Below are positions 1 through 9,632 of a stretch of DNA of 17,357 nucleotides, piece after piece (position 1 is the first letter of the stretch; each line of letters opens with the position of its first letter). The position numbers were made by a program, and so were the translations under genes. Origin of the DNA: Hirudo medicinalis. Taxonomy: Eukaryota > Annelida > Clitellata > Hirudinida > Hirudinidae. The DNA is taken from the NCBI GenBank assembly GCA_011800805.1, contig MPNW01000558.1:7371-24727 (forward strand). The letters run 5' to 3'. Under the pieces are notes generated by a model, which did no database searches, was not told the origin of the DNA, and worked only from the letters and a program-made list of their open reading frames with translations.

Positions 1-40
1 TAATAATTATAATTAAATAAATTAATAAACAAATAAAAAA

Positions 41-89
41 TAATTATAAATTATAAATTGTAATTATAAATTATAAATTGTAATTATAA
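41..89. repeat. 20-bp AT-only tandem repeat
   Basis: A 20-bp unit (taattataaattataaattg) occurs at 41-60 and 61-80 and partly at 81-89. It lies at the window edge, just downstream of the Arb2-like exon on the minus strand, so it is probably intronic. No function can be read from it. Confidence 0.85.
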
Positions 90-138
90 CCTGTTAAACT
101 AAATCCAACATTAAATATCAAAGTTGTTCAAAACTAAC

Positions 139-530
139 TGGCACAAAGTGCTGAAGCATGTTGTATTTCTTTTGAATAATTTCATAGATAAGTTCTTCGC
201 CTCCATTCTAAAATACAATTCTAATTTAATTGTAAATAAATGTGAAAATCTCATAGAATTCCAGCAAATAATAAATGATTCAATTTTTGGGGGGACATCC
301 TCGAATATATTAAATTTAAGTGATTTAATAAACTCATAAACTTGTGTTAAAAATTTGTGATTTCATAAATAAAATAATTAGTAATGTTACTAATGTGTTT
401 TCATTTGTGCTCCAACTTTCAGCTTGATTTCCATTATGATTATCTTCATTTGCATCTCTTGTCAAGCCTGCTACAAATTGATTTTCATTTAATTCTGTAT
501 TATTATAATTATTGTATTGTGAATATGATT
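139..530 (-). CDS. Partial second Arb2-domain (FAM172A-like) gene, two exons, continuing off the left edge
   Basis: Exon 139-207 (23 codons, phase 0 to 0) contains EELIYEIIQKKYNMLQHFVP, close to exon 4 of the FAM172A homologue at 7479-7544 ([20 protein letters not shown]). Both end at the same Pro codon followed by a donor (GTTAGT here, GTCGGT there). The acceptor is TTGTATTTTAG. Upstream on the minus strand a second candidate exon, 391-530, is open, starts in phase 1 after TTTCAATAG and ends in phase 0 before GTAACA. That is the phase pattern of FAM172A exon 3, but its sequence is Asn-rich and only vaguely similar. The nucleophile region would lie beyond the window edge. It may be a diverged paralogue, the C-terminal part of the coiled-coil gene at 2415-3566, or a decaying copy. 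The 139-207 homology is convincing; the 391-530 exon is much less so. Confidence 0.55.
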
Positions 531-649
531 CTATTGAAAAAAATTCAAAAGGAATCAGTGTCTTGAAATAAAATACAATAATTAGAGTTTGTAAGCATTA
601 ACATCCACCCCTGCAACAATTAACAATTTCACCTCCTTACAATCAATCA

Positions 650-671
650 AGTTGATCAATGATGATCAACT
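650..671. repeat. Short inverted repeat
   Basis: Nine-base arms AGTTGATCA (650-658) and TGATCAACT (663-671) flank a 4-base loop. It is isolated, with no U-tract, and lies in a non-coding stretch. It is probably incidental. Confidence 0.5.
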
Positions 672-1030
672 CTGGTTTCACTTGTTTCAAAGTGATGTTT
701 TCCAGGCTCTTATAAAAATTAGGTAGAAACCCTCGTCCAATATCCAATACATCAATCGATCTTAGATCACAAGTTTCTCTTTCCGTCTAACTAGGTAATA
801 AAACTTACAAAAGTAAAATTTTTTTTATTTGAAGGTAAAATATCTTCAGATAGATAAACTTAAATCAACTTCTTTTTTAAGCATATCTTTGAGGCTCCAC
901 TGTGTGGACAAAGCATTATGAAAGAAGAGAAATTGTACAGTGTCACTTTGACTTAGATATGTTTTAGGTATTTTCATTCTATGTTCTACAGGTAGTTAGT
1001 TGCCTGTGATTAAACAAATTTTGATATGCA

Positions 1031-1200
1031 GGTTGGTTGAATGGATTGTGCTCCTGCATGCAGCAGTGACAGCAACAGCCATAATGTGTCCTGTTTGAAA
1101 ATCCATCCTGCTCTCACATAGGGATGCCACATAAATGGTAGATCAATTAAAAATAGGGCTTTCAAAAGATCAGATGAATACAATGCAAATGATTGCCCAC
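1031..1200 (+). mobile_element. SINE copy 1 (degenerate, tRNA-like family)
   Basis: This segment shares its body with the copy at 13466-13625: a CTCCTGCATG-like start, GGCAACAG/AGCAACAG, TGTCCTGTTTGAAAATCCA where the other has TGTCGTGTTCACAACCCA, then GGGATGCCACATAAATGGTAGATC and ATTAAAA. The B-box region is decayed. It lies in the gap between the two minus-strand exon groups at 139-530 and 2415-3566. Confidence 0.55.
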
Positions 1201-1352
1201 AAATTAACAGAACTTGGCCTTAATTCAGAGATCCATGAAAAAGCACATTAACAATTGTAAACATTAAAATTGGGTTCCTTAAAACTTTAAACTCTTTAAA
1301 CTCTCAAATGGATTTTAAGAGGAACTTGTATATCAAGTATATTGTATATCAC

Positions 1353-2200
1353 TTCTCATATATATCAATGACATCTACACAGTTTGTGAAAACTTCTTCT
1401 TGTTTGCGGATGATACGATAATATATAGAGTTATTAGCGAAGAGGAAGACTGCAACAAATTACAAGTAGATGTGGATAATGTAATTGAATGGTTCAACAG
1501 ATGGTCCAAATGTAAGTGAATGTGAATAAATGTTGTGCACTGCATATAGGGGAACGACACCACCTAGGTATTATGCAAGGTATTATGGTAAGAAATTTTA
1601 GACATTTGTCAGATTTTGCTTTTGTGGGTTTGTACAAGTCTTTGATGAGGTCACAGTTGGAATATGGAGTGCAGGTATGGAGCCCATATAGACAAGGATT
1701 GATTGATGTGATTGAAGGAGTTCAAAGAAGAGCTACAAAATTAAGACAATCTTGCAAGGAGCTCCAATACCAATCGAGATTGAAAAAACTGAAGTTGCCA
1801 AGTTTATGTTAGAAGAAAAAGAGCTGATTTGATTTTGTTGTTTAAGTTGTTAACAAGTGAAATGAGAGATTTAGTTTGCCCTTCCCTAGCTGTCTGTACA
1901 TATACAAAAAGCAGAGGACGTGAAAGAAAATTGATGACGAGGTTGGCCCACAAAGATTGTAGGAAGTTTTTCTTTGGCAACAGAGTGGTTCAGGAATGAA
2001 ACAGTTTGCCTCAGGATGTTGTGACGTCACAGGATGTTGAAAGTTTCAAGACCTTGGACAGATTTTTTGCCAACAGAATTTATAGTTTAGACTAAGAAGT
2101 TAATGTTTAAGTTTACTTTTGGTTTGTTTTGTTGGGTAAGGAGGCGTTTGCACCTTGCTAATAATTTGTGTCAGGGGCCATTAGCCCGTGCTGATTTTTT
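1353..2200 (+). mobile_element. Decayed non-LTR (CR1/Jockey-like) retrotransposon, 3' part of reverse transcriptase
   Basis: Conceptual translation in shifting frames gives recognisable reverse-transcriptase pieces. About 1353-1515 holds LLIYINDIY followed by the catalytic FADD box (FLFADDTIIY), then VIEWFNRW. About 1600-1800 holds LYKSLMRSQLEYGVQVWSPY and VQRRATKL, typical of the thumb and C-terminal region of CR1/L2/Jockey-type LINEs. About 1840-2090 holds the terminal NRVVQEW-type motif. There are stops and frameshifts, and the segment between the NVNKCCALHIG motif and the LYKSL motif is shorter than usual, so an internal deletion is likely. The 5' half (endonuclease and first RT blocks) is absent: a 5'-truncated dead copy. 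The tail around 2200 is a short ATAATAATG run. Confidence 0.85.
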
Positions 2201-2290
2201 TATAACAATAATAATGCATGCAATATATTTTCTCTTCATTAACTTTAGTGTTTGCCATCATTGTTTCATCCATATTGGCCATGTCCATTA

Positions 2291-2410
2291 TTATCATGCT
2301 CATCACTTGCTTCATCATCATTATCATGCTCATCACTTGCTTCATCATCATTATCATGCTCATCACTTGCTTCATCATCATTATCATGATCATTACCTGC
2401 TTTTATCATT
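2291..2410. repeat. 30-bp minisatellite, four units
   Basis: Unit TTATCATGCTCATCACTTGC plus TTCATCATCA occurs three times exactly (2291-2320, 2321-2350, 2351-2380) and once diverged (2381-2410). Its length is a multiple of three, so all frames stay open and give Met/Ile- or His/Leu-rich chance ORFs on both strands. It sits directly after the stop codon of the coiled-coil gene on the minus strand. Confidence 0.95.
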
Positions 2411-2414
2411 GTTA

Positions 2415-3566
2415 TCATTTTCTGAATTGTTTAATTATCATTTTTATCATCAATTTCATCATTTCAACATTACCACAATTATTCCCAGCAAATCCTCCCT
2501 TTTCAGAACAATCTTCATTGCAGTTGTTTTCCAAAGTTTCTTTTTCATAATTCTGACACATGATGTCTAATTGATGAAGACTTTCATTATTTCTATCATC
2601 CAGTCTATTTTTTATTCTTTCGTTGTCTTGAAAACTTTCATCCAGATTTTTTATTTTACCTTTATCGTTTGATAAGAAGCTCAAAAATCTTTCATTCTTA
2701 ATAATGTTTTCTTTGATTTTCAAAAGTTCTTGGTTGTGATCCATGATTTGTTGACGTTCTTGATTTGTTGAGTCAACAACGGTTTTAAACATTTCAATTT
2801 TCTTGGCTATTATTTCATGTTTCTTAGATTTTAAGCATTTTTCTTCTTCCCAATCTTGTCTTTGCCTCTCAAGGTATTCTTCATAATCCTCTTTGAAATC
2901 TGAATAAATATAGTTCCACTCATTATTATTTACATATTATTGAACTAACGTTTAACAAATTTTTATCCACTTAGATAGCAACATAACGTACATAATTAAA
3001 CTATATCAGATTTTCTTTACTTAGATTAGTCTAATATTAACCTATTTTAACTTCTTTTCATTGTCAATTGTTTACCAGGATCAGATGACTTTATTATGAC
3101 AAAGATGACAATTATAACTTACTTCTAGAAACGTATTGCTTAATTTTCCTCTTGTCAATGTCTTGAATTTCAGGGCAAGAATCAATTAAATTTAAAGACA
3201 GAGGCAGGTGATCTGCCTGATTAATATTTAAAGACTTTAGAACAGCGCGATACATATCAATTTTATCGCCAGTCTCTTCTTTGAAAATTTTTTTGATTAC
3301 TGTACAAAGTCTCTGTTCATATTCTAAAATCAAAATATAGCTTAGTACTTTTACTTTTGAATTATAAACAAACCTTCTCGCAAGGCGATTAACTTTTTCT
3401 TTTCAACATCTTTAAACTTCATGCCGATCAACAGATCCGTTGAAATATGATGAATATCTTTCTCAGAATGTATGCCAATTTCTCCAAGTTGCTCCAATAT
3501 ATAATGACGCCTTTCATTAGGATAACTTTCAAACTCACGCTCAATTATCTCTTCCAAACTCATCAT
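2415..3566 (-). CDS. Unrecognised helical/coiled-coil protein, three exons
   Basis: Minus-strand exons are 3566-3374, 3323-3123 and 2899-2415. Both introns are GT-AG and phase 1 (donors GTTTGT and GTAAGT; acceptors TTTTAG and TTTATTCAG). The product is about 292 residues from ATG at 3566. Residues 1-65 are helical and charged (LEQLGEIGI, DLLIGMKF), faintly like a SAM or death-fold bundle, but this is not diagnostic. Residues 66-132 form a second helical block. From about 133 a long coiled coil is visible (FKEDYEEYLERQRQDWEEEK), followed by an Asn/Glu-rich end. The final residues before the stop (MMKLMIKMIIKQFRK) read into sequence like the neighbouring minisatellite. An alternative donor, G|GTAATG at 2473, is in phase 1 and would skip that end and join the exon at 530. 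I do not recognise the family. The exon structure is well supported; the C-terminus is not. Confidence 0.7.
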
Positions 3567-4689
3567 TAAATATTATTACAACTTAGCAAATTAGCAGCAA
3601 ATTACCACAACCAGTCAGACGTCTTGTTGTGTCAAGTATCGAAACTTGAGCACATGGTTAGTCCAATCAGTCTGATTCAGGGGAATTCCTAACATATCGA
3701 TTTACCAACAAAGGAGCAGCCAATGAGAAAATCGCATGATTTAATTTTCATGAATATTAATGAGACAAATTTTTCAAGAAGCAGATTACAACTAAACAAT
3801 TAATCAGAATGTTCAATTAATTACAATTAAATTTTATGTATTGCTATGTACTACAATTTACGATTTAAATTTACTTAGAGTTACACGTGCTTATTACTAG
3901 GCATGATTTGCTTCTCTAAGCCGTCCTAAATTTGTTTCTAATCATGTTAAATTTCTTCAAACCAAATGGGAGACCGAAAGAGGGGCTACATTTTGGAAAT
4001 CGTAGAACATGCTCGGGAAAAGACAACTTTTTTGTTCCTCCGTTTTCCGCGCAATAGAAGATATCTTGTTACATAAAGTTAATAAGTCTCAGCTTTTAGT
4101 AAGGAGACCTTTTGCAGACAGATAGATGTTCAATCCAAAATTTTAATGTAATTCAGAATCTTGTAATAATAACTCCCTCTAGTAATATTCGAAGTTCCAG
4201 GGGTTGTAGAATTGTATACTATTTACTTGCAGACAACCGTAGGACTGAGCAACAAATCAAATCCCACATTGTTTCCTAAAACTTGAATCATGAAATTGAT
4301 CAAAAAATAAAGACATCTTCGACACTTTGTAATTCGAATGCATTAACATCACTTCATCAGCCAAATGTTTCCAAACAAAAATCAGCCAAAATCATAGATT
4401 TCAAGATGTACAACCCTAAAAATTCCTATTGTCAGCAAAAAATTAAACTTGATAAAATAAAAATTAAATAACAAGCACAATCTCTTTTCAAGAGCCCCTT
4501 TTATTTAAGAAACTACTGAAAAATCATGCTGTAAATTCAGTGGCTGATAACAATTCCAGAACACAAACAAAGTGATTATAAAAGTTGAAAAGTCACATGA
4601 CTAATGCATGCAAAAGGTGGATGTCACAATTGAGATGTTTAATTAAAAATGACCAAGGCATCGACGAAATAGCATCATCCTTCAATGGA
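3567..4689. other. Intergenic spacer between the coiled-coil gene and FAM172A
   Basis: This holds the upstream region of the coiled-coil gene and the 3' flank of FAM172A, both minus strand. I see no convincing exon. An open frame at 4283-4471 has low-complexity Lys/Asn/Ser composition and no splice or start support. On the minus strand AATAAA (plus 4500-4505) lies about 185 bases past the FAM172A stop and is a plausible poly(A) signal. Confidence 0.5.
4500..4505 (-). terminator. Candidate poly(A) signal for FAM172A
   Basis: AATAAA on the minus strand, about 185 nt downstream of the stop at 4690. It is followed on that strand by a stretch ending in TGTGCTTGTT, which could act as a GU-rich downstream element. 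The position is reasonable, but the hexamer is common in AT-rich DNA. Confidence 0.35.
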
Positions 4690-7600
4690 TTAATCTTCCT
4701 TGCATTCAGAATTAGAAACTTGTCCATCTTTTAAAGCTATCACAGCTTCAACTTCCTTATCTACTTTGTCATCAATGATTTCAGTTTTGATCACGTCCAC
4801 CATCGGAACATCTTCTGCTTCTGCAACAACTTCCTTTTTATTTAAGTCCAATGTATCTGCAAGTTGATGTTTACAAGAACCTCCAACCTCCAACATCTCA
4901 GAATTTTCAACTTCAAATCTTTCAATTTGTTCAGTAATTCTATTGCTTTGATGTTCTTCATTAATCAAATTGTTATTCTTTGCAAGCTCGGAGAAAATCT
5001 CTGGATTATTGTCAATCTCCTCAGATGAGTTGAAATATGTCTCTGAATCACAATCATGGATTTCATCTTGTTGACCAAAATCCATATCAGAGCTCCCAGT
5101 TGCTTTAATTTTGTTTGAAGAAAATTCGTCAACCTTCTGATCAACTTCTGAACCTTGCTCTTGTCCTTCTTCAAGTTTTTTTTTAAAGAAACGAAACACG
5201 GATTCCATGCAAGTCGTTGATGTCCACTCGTGCTGTCCGTGACCTGGAATAAGTTTCTAATGCATTAGCATTTGTTATCTGCATTTGAAATACATGTATA
5301 GAACTTAGGCACTAATAAATTATTGAATAAATAATAACATTATTAGTTTGATTAGTCGTGAATCTTCAAGGCCACTGCAAATTTGGGGGAGAGCTCTCAT
5401 TAGAGAGGTAAGTTTTTCAAGACAATATGAAGTCCAACTGGTAATTGAGAGGGGCATCTGCTCCAGATTTGTGGGCCAACAATTACAATGTGCCAACGAT
5501 GTGATGAACCTGTCATCCAGAATTGCACATAGGGCTGAAAGTGTGACAAGGCCACTAATAGGCCCACCTTCACAGTATATGGGTTAGGCTGAAAGAGAGT
5601 GGTTGGAACTGGGCCTTGAAAGAGGCTTAAATACTAATGTAGTTTGTAGTCTAATAAATAATTATTAAGTTAAGCCAGCAAGGCAAATAAATCTCATTAT
5701 ATTCATATTATTCATAAATTATTCGCACAATAACACTACAAGTAAAATATGTAATTTAACCAGCTGAAAACTTCTCAATGCAATCGGTTGAAATGAAAGA
5801 ACGTCTTAGAATAGGAGCGTCCAAAACGTCTTCACTGGCCACCCAATTTCTGGCACACTGCATTGCATGAGAAATTAAAAGTTTAATATGAAATTTCTGC
5901 AGCTAAAATACATTATGTAATTTATCAATTTAAAATAATAGTTATGTTATTTAGTGATTATTAATGGAAATTGTAAAATAACGGACAAATCGATAAAGCC
6001 GATCATTTTCCATCAGGACTAATCCAGAAAATATTTCTAGCCTTCTTGAAGAAGTCTTTAACTTCTGCATTGGCAAACAATCCAAATGTATGGACTGAAT
6101 CAGAGAAACCAATCGCAAAAACCCTTTTTCGAAAGCTCTGTCGTTTAGCCTATAAATAATTGAATTCAAGGAATGTTTACTTAAATTTAGAGTTTACTTA
6201 AATAATCACAGATTATATGTGCACTTATAACAAACAAGTTAGAGAGTTGTGTGCAATCAAAAGGGAACAGGTGTCACATTCACAACCTAGCTTGAATCCT
6301 CTTTGAGTAGTAGGCCATGGGAAGTAGTGGTTCAAGTCATGATTAGAGTTAAGTGGAGTCGTTAATGATAATGATTTCAAGTTTGATTATAGTGCATATG
6401 TTCAAACAGACCATTTCAATAATGAAGGTAGCTTTCCCTGAAGAGAAAGGTTTTCAGGGCAGAGTGAAACCCAGTTGGCTCATTAAAGTATATTAAATAT
6501 GTTTATATATAAATATGATTACAGTCCTAGCATTGCTTGTCTAATCATAATTACAAAAAATGAAGTGCTCCTTATACCAGTGAAACTGTCACAACTCCTC
6601 CATAACTGTGTGCCATGATGGCAATATGTTTGGCTTTCACTCTCCCCATTATGAACTTGTCCCAAACATACAAGGCATGTTGTTCTGCATCTTTACTTCC
6701 CTAAAATCAGTATTTCGAAATTTTAAATTAAACATCGGTTGCTTTGTCAAGTGAATTCAATACCCTTATAGGACGACAATCAATTTCATTTTGATTAGTG
6801 TTTAGAACCACCACTTCATACCCCTCCTCGTACGCTCGTTCGATGTAAGGAATCTGACTGCCATCCATCAGGTTGTCATTTATGATGATTCTTTAAATAG
6901 TATTAATAATTACAAAAATTAATGCAATCCGAAACTGACATTCGGGTTATTTCGACGGGTTGCATATGGTGGAATGGCAACGGTTGTGTTTGCAGCCACC
7001 CCATCACCAGGGTAGTGGTGCCATGTTAAATGTTAAAGTGACTAAAAGCTGCCTTCTCATCCCGGTCGGATGCACGAGGCACTCAAAAGATATTGTCTAA
7101 TTATAACTACAAACCCATTCAACATCATTAATAATAAAAAGCTAAAATATTCAACCACCTTCTTGCCCACTGTCCAGCTCTCACCACACCACTTCCATGT
7201 ATTAGGACCAACAACTTGTCCTCAGTCTTTTCTGCATTCTCACTGGCAAAGAAGAATCCTTGTGGTTCATCAGGTGTTGCATCAAACTTTTAAATTATAA
7301 ATAATTTATTAACAGATTTAAAGCAATAATAATTTGTAATGCAATTAAATTTACTTCAACCGTAGAATATATCGAGAATTCAAAATAACATTCGCCGTCT
7401 AATATCATGGTGACCGATGTAACTAATGTCAGCTGAAAGCAAATAAATGTTTTCCATCCTTCAAAAAATGAAACCGACCGGGATGAAGTGTTGGATCATT
7501 TTGCATCTGGTTCCGAGGAGTTCGTAGATGTGATCGTCGACACCCTTTTTGACATATTCAAGTTTCAAATTTTTTAAATATTCGAAGCATTAAAGCAGCA

Positions 7601-9098
7601 CTCACTTTGCCAATCTCTTCATATCTTTGCTGGTTTCGATAATGATTTCCATAGAAATTAAAATTAAACCTCTCTCCATTTTCGTCTCTCAGAACATTAT
7701 CTCAGAATGCAAATTCAGTGCGGTGATTTAATCATTTATTATTCATTCAATCATTTTACGACATTTGTTGCAGATTAGAATTACGATTTTAGAGACTAAA
7801 ATTATTTTGAAAGTCATGTCAAAGCAAAAAAGAAATATCTTGAAATAATTTACCTTCGTCAAATCTGTGGCCATTCAATCTTTTATATTCATCTGAAAAA
7901 TCAAAATAAAACAATTTTTTTCATTTAAATCCTCAAAATCAATGTAAATAAGAAAAACATATTCACATTGCAAATGTATGTATGCATGGCTTAGAGTTTC
8001 TTAAATGTGATGTAATGACTTTTTCAAGCCATAATGCTTGCTAAGGACTTGCTTTAACGGCAATAAAATGATAGGAAAGTATGATACAATTAGATCCTGA
8101 AATTGAAAAGTCTCCTATGTCCATTTTTTGATGTTTTGACATGAAGATTGTTACTCACTTTTATTTGATGAAGATCCTGATTCTGTTTGAGACACTTCTG
8201 AAGATTCTTCCAATTTTGATGTTGCATCATCAGATTTATCATTGCAAATATTTCCTTCTAAGACGTCAGATACTAGTTTTTCAGGGTTTTCACATATTTT
8301 TGGTGCTATCCCACCATCTTTATTGTGCACACAACTCTCATTTAAGTGTTCACAAAGAGATTCCTCTTTCAAACAAATTTCCATCTTTTCTTCCTCATGG
8401 TTTCTGGTATGAACACTTGACAAATCATTGACAGTTTTGAAGTCATTCAACTTTACTTCATCTTGAATTTCGATTGGAGTTTCTTTAATTTCTCTCTCTG
8501 ATATTGTCAGTGACTGGTAATTATTAATTTCTCTATTTTCTTCCATCTTCTCCGAGAATTTTGAATCATCTGAAGTCGAAGCACCAGATACGTCCACTGA
8601 TTTATAAATGATGATAAATCCATCATAAATATTTGTTTCTTTGACATCAGATGCCCTGTCACCATGAGATTGTAAATAATTATCACCTATTTTTATGCCC
8701 TGTTCCTTATTGCCCTCTTCACCTTCAGATTTTTTGCCATGAACATTTATCAAAGTACACTTTCCTTCTTGAATTTCAACTTGAGTTGGTTCATCACCAG
8801 ATATTTTACCAAGCGACGTTAATTCTTCAACTGTGTTCACTGAATTGCCTTCTTGAATTTGTCCAATTTCTTCCACCTTTTGAGAGACTTCAAATTTGTT
8901 TTCGCTTTCGCCATCAATCACAGGGGTTTTTATATCAGATTTTAAGTCTTCAGAGGTTGTGCATTTTTCTTCAACTCCAACTTTATAACTTGACTGAGTG
9001 ATATCTTTTCCTTCTGAATTTAATTCATCAATAATCGTTGTATCTCCTAAAGACTTTATTAATTCATCATTGGCACGATCACCTTCGTGATTTTCCAT
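4690..9098 (-). CDS. FAM172A: FAM172A (ARB2A) homologue, Arb2-domain cotranscriptional regulator
   Basis: Ten minus-strand exons: 9098-8159, 7892-7854, 7700-7606, 7544-7479, 7286-7159, 6890-6764, 6700-6578, 6149-6042, 5857-5761 and 5243-4690, with continuous phases; about 758 residues. Family motifs in order: [41 protein letters not shown] then [17 protein letters not shown]; the nucleophile elbow AHSYGG (Ser about 497); [18 protein letters not shown]; and [11 protein letters not shown] with a conserved His. In vertebrates FAM172A is a nuclear factor linking chromatin, Argonaute and alternative splicing, and is named after fission-yeast Arb2. Vertebrate protein is about 416 residues. The excess is a 313-residue Glu/Asp/Ser-rich first exon and a 172-residue acidic tail. 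ATG at 9098 has a good context (ACAATGG), but the frame stays open back to an acceptor TTTTTCAG at 9122, so an upstream 5' exon or trans-splice site is possible. The intron after exon 8 appears to be GC-AG. Confidence 0.93.
5340..5640 (+). other. Unidentified GC-richer block inside FAM172A intron 9
   Basis: This block in the 5244-5760 intron is less AT-rich than its surroundings. On the plus strand it has an open frame of about 79 codons (5348-5587) containing [20 protein letters not shown]. No start context, splice sites or family motif are recognisable. It may be a fragment of an interspersed element. No terminal repeats were seen. Confidence 0.3.
5858..6041 (-). other. Probable GC-AG intron in FAM172A
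   Basis: Homology requires exon 8 (6149-6042) to end after DFFKK and exon 9 (from 5857) to begin CARNWVAS, both phase 0. The base pair after the AAG at 6044-6042 is GC (GCTAGA), not GT. The acceptor is ATGCAATGCAG. Reading through instead reaches a TGA after 10 further codons. A GT alternative (GAA|GTTAAA, seven codons earlier) also keeps phase but deletes conserved-length sequence. Confidence 0.6.
6268..6345 (+). mobile_element. SINE copy 2 (short fragment)
   Basis: It shares the B-box core of the family (TGTCACATTCACAACCTAGC against TGTCGTGTTCACAACCCAGC at 13516-13535). The rest is diverged. It sits in FAM172A intron 7. Confidence 0.4.
6941..7080 (+). mobile_element. SINE copy 3
   Basis: It lies in FAM172A intron 5. 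It aligns by eye with the copy at 13466-13625 through TTGCATATGGTGGAATGGCAAC, a B-box-like TGTGTTTGCAGCCACCCCATC, GGTAGTGGTGCCATGTTAAATGTTA and CTGCCTTCTCATCCCGGTCGG. It is clearly older than the other full copies. Confidence 0.55.
7355..7432 (-). other. Possible in-phase cassette exon of FAM172A
   Basis: This 78-nt segment between exons 4 and 5 has a strong acceptor (TTTGCTTTCAG) and a donor (GAA|GTAAAT). It is phase 0 at both ends with no stop, and would insert 26 residues beginning [19 protein letters not shown]. The known family has no residues at this point, so the constitutive form probably skips it. Confidence 0.4.
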
Positions 9099-9632
9099 TG
9101 TAATTACTTTTATAATAATCTGAAAAATATATCTGGGACTGTTAAGGCCTCTTTTTTTTTATAGATAATGAATAAGTTTATTTTAAAAGCACAATTCCTT
9201 TCTGAGTTACGTGTCGGAATAACGTTCGCGTTGTTCAAATATTATTGTTTCTTTTAACATAGCATAACAATTATTTATAGTGGTTAAGAAGACCGAGATC
9301 TGTGTAATAACCACTCTAGAACTCTTTACTATAACAATCAGTATAAGATACCAATTGAACACAATAATAACAGATTATAGCTAATCAAAGCTCAATTCTA
9401 AACAAATCTAGGTACCTACGATAACCACTAACGTTAACTGGCAGCAGATCATGAAACACCAAAACTGAAAACAGATTCACCGTTATTTCCCTGATATTTA
9501 TTATTACTTATGATTATGTTTGTCGCTAACAGTGCTTTAACAAATTTTATTTAAAAGTGAAATAAATTAAATAACTATTAATTACTTTTTAAAATAACTT
9601 TTTAATTAATACTTTAATTTCCACTTGATGAT

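Noticed and set aside
2103..2570. Long plus-strand His/Leu-rich and minus-strand Met-rich open frames
   Set aside because: They arise from the 30-bp repeat, whose length is divisible by three, and from frames opposite the coiled-coil exon.
4283..4471. 62-codon plus-strand frame
   Set aside because: Lys/Asn/Ser low-complexity translation in AT-rich DNA with no ATG context, splice sites or homology.
8141..9001. Plus-strand frames of 96 and 116 codons
   Set aside because: They are antisense shadows of the FAM172A acidic exon, and give the Leu/Phe/His-rich composition expected from the reverse of Glu/Ser codons.
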